This document shows, in pieces, positions 1 to 6,664 of a stretch of DNA of 10,495 bases. The translations under genes and the position numbers were made by a program. The stretch comes from CAZJUO01 sp964549245 (lineage in GTDB: Bacteria; Patescibacteriota; Patescibacteriia; UBA10025; JAHIVO01): assembly GCA_964549245.1 (NCBI GenBank), contig CAZJUO010000039.1, forward strand, positions 1 through 10,495. The letters are read 5' to 3'. Within the stretch, counting starts at the first letter, position 1; each line of letters begins with the position of its first letter. A model generated the notes under the pieces. That model saw only the letters and a program-made list of their open reading frames with translations. It made no database searches and was not told the origin of the DNA.

Positions 1-772
1 CAACTTCCAGTTGGGACAGGGCTTCTTCTGCCAATGGTTTGGTTATGGTGCCATCTGCTTTCACCTGCGCGTAGTCACGTACCCGCTTTAACAGCCTATT
101 GGCTATGCGGGGTGTTTGGCGCGCCCGTTTAGCCACCTCACCCAAGGCATCATTATGGATTTGTACCTGCAATATCGCCGCGGCACGCTTAATAATTTTT
201 TCTATATCCTGGCTATCGTAGAAATTCAAACGGTACGAGGCGCCAAAGCGGTCCCGCAGCGGGGAGGAGAGCAAATGCACGCGAGTCGTGGCCCCGACCA
301 AAGTAAAGCGGGGTAAATCCAAGCGCAAGGTACGGGCCGAGGGGCCCTTGCCGACCACGATATCAAGGGCGTATTCTTCCATGGCAGGATATAATACTTC
401 TTCAATGACCCGATGCAATCGGTGAATTTCGTCAATAAACAAGATATCGCCGTCTTGCAAGTTTGTCAAAATAGCGCCCAAATCACCGGCTTTTTCAATA
501 GCCGGCCCAGACGTAGCCCGGACATTTACTCCCATTTCCGAAGCAATAATATGGGCCAGGGTGGTCTTGCCAATGCCCGGTGGCCCGTGCAGCAAAACGT
601 GTTCTATCGGCTCTTTCCTTTTTTTCGCGGCCGACATAAAAATATGCAGATTGTCTTTGACTTTCTGCTGCCCGACAAATTCCTTTAGTACTTTTGGCCG
701 TAAGGTCATATCGAGCTTATTGTCCTCCGGTTTTATCTTGGCACTGACAATACGCTCTTGGGGCTCTATCAT
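1..772 (-). CDS. ruvB: Holliday junction branch migration ATPase RuvB, C-terminus cut by window edge
   Basis: RuvB is the hexameric AAA+ motor that, with RuvA, drives branch migration of Holliday junctions in recombinational repair. I translated 257 codons from the ATG at 772 to the window edge; the family is usually about 330-350 residues, so most of the C-terminal winged-helix DNA-binding domain lies outside. Visible motifs: Walker A HGPPGIGKTT (about 62-71), Walker B LFIDEIHR (about 111-118), the SSPLRDRFG arginine-finger segment (about 169-177) and the sensor-2 region TPRIANRLL (about 220-228). The sensor-1 segment reads ATTRVHLLSS where most RuvB proteins have ATTRAGxLSS. The start lies 5 nt after the stop of the NIF3-like gene, so the two are almost certainly co-transcribed. 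No ruvA or ruvC is in view. Confidence 0.96.
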   Translation of the reverse strand, partial: MIEPQERIVSAKIKPEDNKLDMTLRPKVLKEFVGQQKVKDNLHIFMSAAKKRKEPIEHVLLHGPPGIGKTTLAHIIASEMGVNVRATSGPAIEKAGDLGAILTNLQDGDILFIDEIHRLHRVIEEVLYPAMEEYALDIVVGKGPSARTLRLDLPRFTLVGATTRVHLLSSPLRDRFGASYRLNFYDSQDIEKIIKRAAAILQVQIHNDALGEVAKRARQTPRIANRLLKRVRDYAQVKADGTITKPLAEEALSQLEV

Positions 773-777
773 ACTAA

Positions 778-1785
778 TTATTTTTTACGTTTTTTGCTAT
801 TGGTTCGTTTTTTCTTGGCCGCTTTTCGCCGGCTAATCCGGAGCAATCCGGAGCAGGCAATGACCTCTACCCCCCGTTTTTCCAATTCATCTAAAAATAG
901 GTTCATGCCAATCGAATCAGATGACATATGGCCGGCAATGATCACGTTGATATGGTGTTTTTCCGCTTCTTTCTTATATTCCTCATGCATGTGCATGCCC
1001 AAAACTGTACCAATGCCCGCTTGCGACATTTTTTCATAAATCATTTTAGAGCCGTTGGTGCCGCCGGTAATTTCCACCAGAGCGACATTACCGACATGGC
1101 TATCTTCCGAACCGGTAAAAATCATAGGGCCTGCTTTTAAGGTAGTGGCTTTGGCATACTCGGGAATTCCTTTTAAGAGTTTCATCAGGTCCCCAACCCG
1201 TTCGATTTTTTTCTTACTTTTCTGCAATAATTTATGCAAATACATGGCTACCATATTATCAGTGGCCGTATGGGTACACATCATCTCAAACCCCAAAAGC
1301 TTGGCCGCGTCCAGAACACGATTGTGGTTGGCTGACGACACAGAACGAGAAACCTCTTGGAGGCGAAGACGGGTTAAGCTTTCCGCGACGTTTATTGGCA
1401 CTCCGTAATTAGCCAGTACTTCAGCCTGCAAACCCATGACTTCATGCAGTCCAGCCAAGGCGGGGCCAACCGGATGGTGTGAGAGAATCAGATCAATCGG
1501 TTTTTCTTTTGACAGTTCTTTGGCCAACAGCACTTCTTCCGTTTGGATATCGATACCGGTTAAAATCCTGCGTACCGGTTTGTCCGGACGATCAGCAAAC
1601 ATGCGCGTATCCGAATAGGGATTACGGAGCCGTTCAAGGTCGTATTCTTTCTTTTTCTCCCCGGATAATTCTTCGTAGCGCTCTTTTTCCCGCTGTAATT
1701 TTCTGCGAACTGCAGCCGGGCCTCGCAGGTCGTTTTGCATACCAAGCTTAATAGCCAGGTCATAGATTTGTTGAATAGTCATCAT
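778..1785 (-). CDS. NIF3-like (DUF34/NGG1p-interacting factor 3) metal-binding protein
   Basis: 335 residues resembling the NIF3/DUF34 family, widespread conserved proteins that bind a dinuclear metal site and whose reaction is not settled. Candidate metal ligands in the usual positions are the His pair in LSHHPVG (103-104), His and Asp in CTHTATDN (172 and 176), and the late motif AGHMSSDSIGMN (about 285-296). Residues 25-60 are a highly charged helical insertion, and the C-terminus ends in a very basic tail rich in Lys and Arg (about 318-335) that could contact nucleic acid; both are unusual relative to a compact NIF3. Two adjacent ATG codons (1785 and 1782) could serve as start, with no clear Shine-Dalgarno. 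It is the first gene of a unit with ruvB, transcribed from the promoter at 1821-1849. Confidence 0.85.
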   Translation of the reverse strand: MMTIQQIYDLAIKLGMQNDLRGPAAVRRKLQREKERYEELSGEKKKEYDLERLRNPYSDTRMFADRPDKPVRRILTGIDIQTEEVLLAKELSKEKPIDLILSHHPVGPALAGLHEVMGLQAEVLANYGVPINVAESLTRLRLQEVSRSVSSANHNRVLDAAKLLGFEMMCTHTATDNMVAMYLHKLLQKSKKKIERVGDLMKLLKGIPEYAKATTLKAGPMIFTGSEDSHVGNVALVEITGGTNGSKMIYEKMSQAGIGTVLGMHMHEEYKKEAEKHHINVIIAGHMSSDSIGMNLFLDELEKRGVEVIACSGLLRISRRKAAKKKRTNSKKRKK

Positions 1786-1820
1786 ATTATTTCATTTTTA
1801 TCATATTTAAGAATAATAGC

Positions 1821-1849
1821 ATTTTACCACGCGTAGCCCAACTTGACAA
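1821..1849 (-). promoter_or_regulatory. Sigma70-type promoter of the NIF3-ruvB unit
   Basis: On the minus strand TTGTCA (1849-1844) and TAAAAT (1826-1821) are separated by 17 bp. Transcription would start about 30 nt upstream of the NIF3-like ATG. The -35 box overlaps the -35 box of the opposite-facing promoter at 1843-1871. Confidence 0.6.
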
Positions 1850-1871
1850 GATTCGTTTGAGGTGCTATCAT
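1843..1871 (+). promoter_or_regulatory. Sigma70-type promoter reading towards the membrane-protein gene
   Basis: A consensus -35 TTGACA (1843-1848) and TATCAT (1866-1871) are 17 bp apart. A transcript from here would have a leader of roughly 220 nt containing the hairpins at 1901-2055 before the coding region at 2099. The sequence CTTGACAAG (1842-1850) is a dyad that serves both strands. Confidence 0.6.
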
Positions 1872-1900
1872 TGGGTGTTCGTTTAAAAAACCTATGAATA

Positions 1901-2055
1901 GGGCTGTTACCAGCCCGTTATACTAGTATATAGCCTTTGGTGCCCACAAACCTGCAGTCACGACAAGCATGGGGGTTATTTCCACGCATAGCTTCTGGGT
2001 TTTACCTAGAATATTGCTGGAAATAATTCTCTTGACTGCAGATTTGTGGGTATTA
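1901..2055 (+). repeat. Long interrupted inverted repeat forming a structured leader or small RNA
   Basis: Three nested stems are visible. The outer arms 1943-1960 and 2033-2050 match in 17 of 18 positions and extend outwards with G-U pairs. A middle stem pairs 1971-1984 with 2018-2031, including G-U pairs. Then 1986-1990 pairs with 2012-2017 with a one-base bulge, and the tip 1993-2000/2004-2011 closes on a TTT loop. The only large interruption is a 10-nt bulge at 1961-1970. Just before it are a hairpin with six perfect pairs and a TTAC loop (1901-1916) and the perfect palindrome TATACTAGTATA (1919-1930). No reading frame is evident. It could be a regulatory 5' leader, a separate small RNA, or a short transposon-like palindrome; I cannot assign it to a known RNA family. 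Confidence 0.55.
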
Positions 2056-2059
2056 TAGT
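2032..2059 (+). promoter_or_regulatory. Second possible promoter immediately upstream of the membrane-protein gene
   Basis: TTGACT (2032-2037) and TATAGT (2054-2059) with 16 bp between them. The -35 box is part of the right arm of the large hairpin, so this promoter would give a short leader of about 30 nt without the structure. Confidence 0.4.
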
Positions 2060-2098
2060 AATATTTACTTGTAACCTTTACAATTCAAGGAGGTGACT

Positions 2099-2689
2099 GT
2101 GAATTATCATCATGGTCTGTTTTCATTACTGGCCGCTGTCCTGCTGATGCTGCTGTGGTATAAGCGGGACGGTAAAGTCGCTGGTTTATTTGGCGGCTTG
2201 GTATTAATCATTTCAATCGTCTTCGCGGCAGCCTTTGGCGAACAATACGCCTCGATAACTGATAAACCATTCTGGTTTTTTGGGCTTCAAGACTGGCTGA
2301 CCACAGCTGGCTGGGCTGGCATTATGCTGACGGCCATTACCCTGATTGCTTTAAGCGCGACTCTGCGCTGGTTTACCAGCTTTGGCACTTATATGCGCGG
2401 AGCTATGCAAACCAGAAAACTCCGCAAACAGCAGCAAACCGAGGAAGAAGGGGAACAAGCGACAGTGCTTACCAACAAAGTACCGTTCCCTATTAAATTC
2501 AGGCCACTGCTGGTATTCGTGACTATGATAATGATCATCTACGGTAGCGTTGTTAGCGGTTCTTTGTTGCAGGATAGCCGCGGCAAATCCCCATGCAGAG
2601 ATATCACCAACAGCATTGCCTCGATTATCGAATCAGGTTGCGGCATTGGCCAGGACATGGCCGGACAGCTAAAAGAAGAAACTAAATAG
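2099..2689 (+). CDS. Predicted membrane protein with four transmembrane helices, unknown function
   Basis: 196 residues, family not recognised. The start is set by the strong Shine-Dalgarno AAGGAGG (2087-2093), which is 5 nt before the GTG at 2099; an upstream in-frame GTG at 2093 overlaps the Shine-Dalgarno itself and is unlikely. Hydrophobic helices lie at about 5-20, 27-46, 67-90 and 134-157. Between helices 3 and 4 is a polar, charged cytoplasmic-type loop rich in Gln, Lys, Arg and Glu (about 100-125). The C-terminal tail carries two Cys residues (SPCRD and SGCGI) that could form a disulphide if it faces outwards. The gene stands alone, divergent from NIF3-ruvB and convergent with the VanW operon. 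Confidence 0.75.
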   Translation: MNYHHGLFSLLAAVLLMLLWYKRDGKVAGLFGGLVLIISIVFAAAFGEQYASITDKPFWFFGLQDWLTTAGWAGIMLTAITLIALSATLRWFTSFGTYMRGAMQTRKLRKQQQTEEEGEQATVLTNKVPFPIKFRPLLVFVTMIMIIYGSVVSGSLLQDSRGKSPCRDITNSIASIIESGCGIGQDMAGQLKEETK

Positions 2690-2800
2690 TAGCCTAAGTA
2701 GTCATATCGCACCACGCCACAGCCCCTCACGATTAAAAAATTACCCACCTTTTACTGTAGGGAGGCACGTACCAAATGTACTTTACTTGCCATTATTAAA

Positions 2801-2841
2801 ACCCGGATCACATCGGACGATAGTGACCCGGGTATTTTTTT
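2801..2841 (+). terminator. Rho-independent terminator after the membrane-protein gene
   Basis: The stem 2801-2811 pairs with 2823-2833 in 10 of 11 positions (ACCCGG/CCGGGT outer, TCAC/GTGA inner, one A-C mismatch) and is followed by seven T (2835-2841). It lies about 110 nt after the stop at 2689; the stretch between shows no convincing gene. Confidence 0.8.
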
Positions 2842-2871
2842 ATTCCAAGTGAACAAAGTGAATCAGAGAAT

Positions 2872-2900
2872 AAAAAAATTAAAGCCTAGTCAAAAGGCCT
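2872..2900 (-). terminator. Probable terminator of the Hsp20-VanW operon
   Basis: On the minus strand, directly after the VanW stop, a short stem (2900-2895 with 2887-2882, six pairs including one G-U) is followed by a run of seven T on that strand (2878-2872). The stem is weak, so confidence is modest. Confidence 0.45.
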
Positions 2901-2904
2901 AGTA

Positions 2905-4737
2905 TTAACTTTCCGTATCTTCGGATAATGACTCCACCCCGATCAAGCACACTTCTTGCCACGGCTTATAGTGGCTGCTAAAAACGTCAATCTTTTGTTC
3001 GCCATCAGCATAGGTTATGGTGCGGGTAAATTCCGCATCAGCGCCGGTATGAGCGCGTTCCGTACATTTTTTTTGGCCGGGCGCCAAATCGGTAGTTTCG
3101 ACAAGCTTGGTCGGTCCTGGCTGGACAAAGTTGTAAATTCTCGGTTGCGTGTACTCCACCATTCGTCCATCCGGAGTTCCATAAAAGCTGAATATCAAAT
3201 CATTGCCCGATATTTCGGTGGTAAATAGGACATAGTTACCGGTATCATTGATAAACCGGAAATCAGGCCGGGGATCATAAATGGTTGCGTCAGTACCGGC
3301 CGGTTCGTAATACGAAACTCGATAGGAGTGATTCTTGCGTTCAGTAATAGGAAAACCGGCATCAACGGCCGCACGAAAGGCAGTAGTGCCGATCTGGCAT
3401 AGCCCGCCACCGTATTCAGGAATAGTCTTGTTGCCCTTGATAACCAGCTCCGGCAAATACCCGTTTGCCGCGTCAATGCTTCCCAGCGCTTGTACTAGAG
3501 AAAATTCTTCGTTAGGTTCAATCAAAATGCCATTAAGCGTATTGGCGCCAACGGAGATGTTGTGCCGGCGGTTGGCCGGACTGCCCGAAAAATTTGAGCT
3601 GCCCTGGCCAATCAATTCCTCGATGCCCATATCGTTAACTTCATCGGTGCTCATTTCTGGCTCCGTTTCTTCAACCACCAAATCAATTTCTGAAATGCCA
3701 ATCTGCCTGATCTTTTGGCTTGCTTGTTGTATGGATTCTTTCACCTGCATCGTCCGCCCTTTTTGGGACGGTTGGAATTCAACTACCTTACCATTATCCA
3801 TGGCAAATTTTGCTTCTCGTGTTTCAACATTAATCGTTCCGGCCATGGAGCTGAAATATTCATTCAAAGATTCGCTTTCGCTATCCAGGCCAACAATAAC
3901 TTCTCCGTCACTATCAATCTGCAACTGCAGCCATTGCCGTAACTGATCCTGGTCAATCAGCCAAGCATAATCCTCGTATACCAGGGTAAAGGGAGCAGCT
4001 TCTAATATTTGCTTAACGAGGGGGATTACTAGCTGGGCTTTTTGCTGCTGAATATCAGGATAATCCGCTGCCAGCTCTACCGTTACTGGTTCTGGTGCTA
4101 AACGGGCTAAATGCTTGTCTACACGCTGAATGATATCAGAATAATCAAAAGCTTGGCCGCTTTTTTCGCCTTTGATACTGACCTGTCCCGCCTCATCGAT
4201 CACCAACTGGGCGTCGATAGCCGGCTGTTCGTATGAACCTAGCTGCTGCTGTAAAACGATTTGTAGCGCTTCTTTGTCGATCTCAAAAACAGGCATCAAC
4301 CGGTAACCAGCCAGCCAATAATAAATATGCTCTGCTTCGTTCTGCTGACGCTGTATGGCCGCTAAAGTGTTTAATGTTTTATCAACATCAAATTGCACCA
4401 ATCGGACCGACAGTTCGGGGTTTGCCTCATCTTCAATAGTAGACGGCAGTACAAACCGCTGGTCCTGATAAGTAAATTGTATGCCCTCGTCTATAATATC
4501 GTTTACCGTCTCTTGGATTATTGGACGCGCCGCTTCAAAGGTCATGCCGCCGATTTCATGGGAGCCGATAACCGTACCGGGATAAATTCGATCCTGGTAA
4601 TGCGCATCAAAGATAAAAACAAAAGCTACTGCAGCAGCGCCAAGCAGTACCAAAATAAAGACGAACAAAATAACACCCCGGTGGTCGTTGGCCCGAGGAG
4701 CTTTATTAAAAGCGAGGTTTTTTTCTTTCTTGGGCAT
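2905..4737 (-). CDS. VanW-family surface protein with N-terminal membrane anchor and peptidoglycan-binding-like domains
   Basis: 610 residues from the ATG at 4737; a TTG two codons upstream is less likely. A short basic N-terminus is followed by one transmembrane helix (about 21-45), placing the rest outside the membrane. Residues 50-150 hold a PG_binding_4-like region with the VIGSHEIGGMTFEAA pattern, and a second similar region spans about 225-345. The VanW domain runs from about 385 to 525, with the hallmark GGGLCQIGTTAFRAA (about 443-457), ERKNHSYRVSYY and the DATIYDPRPDFRFIN stretch. A C-terminal G5-like beta segment (about 540-600) has two Cys that could pair. VanW proteins are associated with cell-wall glycopeptide-resistance clusters and the domain is common in bacteria without resistance; its biochemical role is unknown. 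It is the last gene of a tight operon behind Hsp20. No strong Shine-Dalgarno is visible. Confidence 0.92.
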   Translation of the reverse strand: MPKKEKNLAFNKAPRANDHRGVILFVFILVLLGAAAVAFVFIFDAHYQDRIYPGTVIGSHEIGGMTFEAARPIIQETVNDIIDEGIQFTYQDQRFVLPSTIEDEANPELSVRLVQFDVDKTLNTLAAIQRQQNEAEHIYYWLAGYRLMPVFEIDKEALQIVLQQQLGSYEQPAIDAQLVIDEAGQVSIKGEKSGQAFDYSDIIQRVDKHLARLAPEPVTVELAADYPDIQQQKAQLVIPLVKQILEAAPFTLVYEDYAWLIDQDQLRQWLQLQIDSDGEVIVGLDSESESLNEYFSSMAGTINVETREAKFAMDNGKVVEFQPSQKGRTMQVKESIQQASQKIRQIGISEIDLVVEETEPEMSTDEVNDMGIEELIGQGSSNFSGSPANRRHNISVGANTLNGILIEPNEEFSLVQALGSIDAANGYLPELVIKGNKTIPEYGGGLCQIGTTAFRAAVDAGFPITERKNHSYRVSYYEPAGTDATIYDPRPDFRFINDTGNYVLFTTEISGNDLIFSFYGTPDGRMVEYTQPRIYNFVQPGPTKLVETTDLAPGQKKCTERAHTGADAEFTRTITYADGEQKIDVFSSHYKPWQEVCLIGVESLSEDTES

Positions 4738-4755
4738 AGCCAAAGTTGGTTATGT

Positions 4756-5139
4756 TTAGGGCTGCAATAAATACACTACCGAAATTATAAAGGTAAGGGA
4801 AGCTAAAAAAATTAGAATAATAACTACCACATTTCTTGCCTTATCAGCAGCGATAAACCGTTGCTTGGCCGAATAGTACATGAGAACCGCCATCAGGACT
4901 ATCAATAACAACAAAGCTGCTAAAAACAGCGCCATAGCAATTTGCAAAATTACTGCTACGGTGTCGGCTGGTATAGTAAACCAGGGATTAATAGCGTACC
5001 AGCCGATAAGCACCACCGGGATTAAAAAAACAATAACCGCCGGAATGATATGAATCTTTGGTTTTGGCAGCAGCAGGAATTTTTTAGGTTGCGGCAGGCT
5101 GGGGATTTTTTTACCGCTTTGTTTTTTTGTTTCGGCCAT
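4756..5139 (-). CDS. Small membrane protein with three transmembrane helices, unknown function
   Basis: 127 residues from the ATG at 5139. The frame is open further upstream, but a longer version would overlap the preceding gene, whereas this ATG starts 2 nt after that gene's stop. A Lys- and Pro-rich N-terminus (1-28) is followed by helices at about 30-50, 61-89 and 103-125, with a positively charged loop YYSAKQRFIAADKARN between helices 2 and 3. Family not recognised. It sits between a DUF3006-like gene and the VanW gene (18 nt gap), so it is probably part of the same envelope-related unit. Confidence 0.75.
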   Translation of the reverse strand: MAETKKQSGKKIPSLPQPKKFLLLPKPKIHIIPAVIVFLIPVVLIGWYAINPWFTIPADTVAVILQIAMALFLAALLLLIVLMAVLMYYSAKQRFIAADKARNVVVIILIFLASLTFIISVVYLLQP

Positions 5140-5141
5140 AG

Positions 5142-5372
5142 TTAGCTTTCCAATAATTGGTTGAGCATTTGAATTGCTATTTTTTCTTGTGCTTCCTTTT
5201 CGGCTTTTTGCGAAGAAACGCAAAGGCGAATTTCCTTTCCCACTTCGATATCGTCAGGTAAGCTTTTGATGGGCCACTTTACGCTTTGGTCCGCCACGCT
5301 CAAAACAGCAAATTTGCCCTCAAATTTATCCACCAAAGCGGGAAGATAATATTCAGTAGCTAGCTCCGGCAT
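5142..5372 (-). CDS. DUF3006-like small protein
   Basis: 76 residues. The first 50 have the pattern of DUF3006 proteins: VDKFEGKFAVLSVADQSVKW, then PIKSLPDDIEVGKEIRL, suggesting a small beta barrel with conserved D-x-F/I-E-G and 'LP-x-x-x-x-G' turns. The tail (about 52-76) is a charged helix ending in QMLNQLL, also usual in the family. Function unknown. Its Shine-Dalgarno (AGGAGGAG, about 5382-5390) lies in the last codons of the hsp20 gene, 9 nt from the ATG, which points to translational coupling. Confidence 0.65.
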   Translation of the reverse strand: MPELATEYYLPALVDKFEGKFAVLSVADQSVKWPIKSLPDDIEVGKEIRLCVSSQKAEKEAQEKIAIQMLNQLLES

Positions 5373-5378
5373 AGGGCA

Positions 5379-5867
5379 TTACTCCTCCTGAACTTTTACT
5401 ACTGTTACTTTATTGGCTTTTTCGGCTTTCGGCAGGACAATAGTCAAAATCCCGTTCTTCATAGTTGCTTTTATTTTATCTACCTTTACCTCACATGGTA
5501 AAATTATAGAGCGTGAGAATCCTCCCCAATAACATTCCCGATAAAAGTAATCCTCGGTATTGATAACATCTTCCTGCTCCCGCTTACCTCGAATGGTGAT
5601 CATGTCATTATTCACGGCAATGTCGATATCCTCTGGTTTAACGCCGGCGATAGTTGATTTTATAACCACGGTATCATTAACCTGGTATACGTCCACGGCC
5701 AGCTGACCCGCGTAATCTTCGTCTTCGAGCCAGTCTTTATTGTCTTCTGTGTCAGTAACAGGCTGTTTGGATACGCTTGAAGCGTAATTCGGCGTATTGT
5801 TTTCAAAACTATACTCAAACGCTTCTTTATCTTTGGCAGTCGCAGTGCTGCCTTTTTTTATTTTCAT
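5379..5867 (-). CDS. Hsp20/alpha-crystallin small heat shock protein
   Basis: 162 residues. Small heat shock proteins are ATP-independent chaperones that hold unfolding proteins as large oligomers. A polar, disordered N-terminal arm (1-50) precedes the alpha-crystallin domain (about 54-148), with LAVDVYQVNDTVVIKSTIAGV, KPEDIDIAV, MITIRGKR and the hallmark MKNGILTIVLPK (about 136-147). The final strand VTVVKV may take the place of the C-terminal IxI/V anchor. It is the first gene of a four-gene operon with a near-consensus promoter at 5908-5936. No CIRCE element is seen near the promoter, so control may be by other means. Confidence 0.95.
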   Translation of the reverse strand: MKIKKGSTATAKDKEAFEYSFENNTPNYASSVSKQPVTDTEDNKDWLEDEDYAGQLAVDVYQVNDTVVIKSTIAGVKPEDIDIAVNNDMITIRGKREQEDVINTEDYFYRECYWGGFSRSIILPCEVKVDKIKATMKNGILTIVLPKAEKANKVTVVKVQEE

Positions 5868-5907
5868 ATAATTTAATTTTTCCGGTTAAAATAATAAAAA
5901 CATCTAT

Positions 5908-5936
5908 ATTATAGTATAATTCCCATTAATTGGCAA
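5908..5936 (-). promoter_or_regulatory. Sigma70-type promoter of the Hsp20-VanW operon
   Basis: On the minus strand TTGCCA (5936-5931) and a consensus TATAAT (5913-5908) are exactly 17 bp apart. The -35 box lies in the T tract that ends the DUF116-like gene, so terminator and promoter abut. Confidence 0.75.
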
Positions 5937-5939
5937 AAT

Positions 5940-5977
5940 AAAAACCCGCATTACCGTTCTACACAGAGTAATGCGGG
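5940..5977 (-). terminator. Rho-independent terminator of the DUF116-like gene
   Basis: A perfect 10-bp stem (CCCGCATTAC at 5945-5954 with GTAATGCGGG at 5968-5977, 13-nt loop) is followed on the minus strand by TTTTTATTTT (5944-5935). It starts 3 nt after the stop codon of the gene at 5981. Confidence 0.85.
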
Positions 5978-5980
5978 ACA

Positions 5981-6370
5981 TCAACTGCCACGTGCGAGTA
6001 TAGCCTTGGCTTTGGCCATATCAAAGGTGCTATTATGCTTTTTGCAGCCGAAAGAAATTAGCTCAATCGCCTGAAAAGGGATCTTTAAGAACTGAATGGC
6101 CAGCCAAATTTCTTTTTGGCAGGCGATGCCTACGATTGCCCCGGGTTCAATATTCTTCAGGTCGTTTTCCACATCGGTGCCGCCTTCCGCGATTGAAACA
6201 TGGTACCCCAGCTGTTGCGCAAAAGCAATAATTTCTTTCCGTAAGTCTTCAGCTAAGCAGTGCGGCACTGAAAATAGACGCTGGCAAACGGGTATCTTAC
6301 AAAAGGCTTCACGCTGCTGGGCATTGACTTGATCCACGTCAACCCAAACACATGAATTATCTTTTGACAT
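5981..6370 (-). CDS. Compact DUF116-like protein
   Basis: 129 residues from the ATG at 6370, chosen because GTAGGAGG lies directly upstream (GGAGG, 4 nt from the ATG) and the promoter at 6414-6441 is outside this start but inside the longer frame. The order of motifs recalls DUF116: LFSVPHCL (about 32-39), VSIAEGGTDVENDLK (58-72), PGAIVGIACQKE (76-87) and the GC motif SFGCKKHNSTFD (106-117). Most DUF116 proteins carry an extra Cys-rich cluster between the first two motifs, suggesting metal binding; here that stretch is short and Cys-free (EDLRKEIIAFAQQ). Cys residues remain at 7, 24, 29, 38, 84 and 109. Function unknown. It is a single-gene unit. Confidence 0.65.
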   Translation of the reverse strand: MSKDNSCVWVDVDQVNAQQREAFCKIPVCQRLFSVPHCLAEDLRKEIIAFAQQLGYHVSIAEGGTDVENDLKNIEPGAIVGIACQKEIWLAIQFLKIPFQAIELISFGCKKHNSTFDMAKAKAILARGS

Positions 6371-6413
6371 AGTGCCTCCTACATGCAATAAGGTGAATTT
6401 TGTTGTATTTACA

Positions 6414-6441
6414 ATTATACGAATTTTTATTAAAATTGCAA
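6414..6441 (-). promoter_or_regulatory. Sigma70-type promoter of the DUF116-like gene
   Basis: On the minus strand TTGCAA (6441-6436) and a consensus TATAAT (6419-6414) with 16 bp between them. It supports the start at 6370 rather than one further upstream. Confidence 0.65.
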
Positions 6442-6451
6442 GGCTTTTTGG

Positions 6452-6480
6452 TTGACGTATGGTAAATAATCCGCTACTAT
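6452..6480 (+). promoter_or_regulatory. Sigma70-type promoter reading towards GIY-YIG and tRNA-Glu
   Basis: TTGACG (6452-6457) and TACTAT (6475-6480) are 17 bp apart, back to back with the minus-strand promoter at 6414-6441. A transcript would run through the GC-rich palindromes and the split tRNA-like repeat before the GIY-YIG start at 6726. Confidence 0.45.
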
Positions 6481-6544
6481 ATTGTATACCAAAAGGGTTA
6501 TTCTGATCTTCTATAGACAATCAGCTATTGAGTATTACAACGTG

Positions 6545-6622
6545 CCGCCTTTGTCCCCGCCTGCCACGGCTTCGCCAAAGGCGATGGCGGGCAGGTAGCC
6601 TGGTCTAGCCCGCCTGCGGCGG
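6545..6622. repeat. GC-rich palindromic (REP-like) sequence
   Basis: Within an AT-rich spacer lies a compact GC-rich block. An interrupted hairpin has outer arms CCTGCC (6560-6565) and GGCAGG (6590-6595) and an inner stem TCGCC-AAA-GGCGA (6572-6584). A second hairpin CCGCC-TGC-GGCGG lies at 6610-6622. Such short GC palindromes occur in many copies in some bacterial genomes; copy number cannot be judged here. No reading frame is supported. Confidence 0.6.
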
Positions 6623-6664
6623 ATCGCTTGGCTAATAATTAGGTTGATTATAAAACGACTGCGA

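Noticed and set aside
1938..2055. 6S RNA as an explanation of the long hairpin.
   Set aside because: The size is small for 6S, and the main interruption is a one-sided 10-nt bulge rather than the symmetric central bubble. I kept it only as something a covariance search should test.
2776..2799. Seven-codon frame (MYFTCHY) after GGGAGG, followed by a terminator, resembling an attenuation leader.
   Set aside because: No plus-strand gene lies downstream for it to control; the next gene is convergent. The spacing from GGGAGG to ATG is also long.
3335..3946. 203-codon plus-strand frame inside the VanW gene.
   Set aside because: It is antisense to a well-recognised domain protein, has no ribosome binding site and no family resemblance.
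6371..6520. Upstream extension of the DUF116-like gene by 50 residues.
   Set aside because: The extension would contain the promoter and the strong Shine-Dalgarno of the ATG at 6370, and its sequence does not look protein-like.
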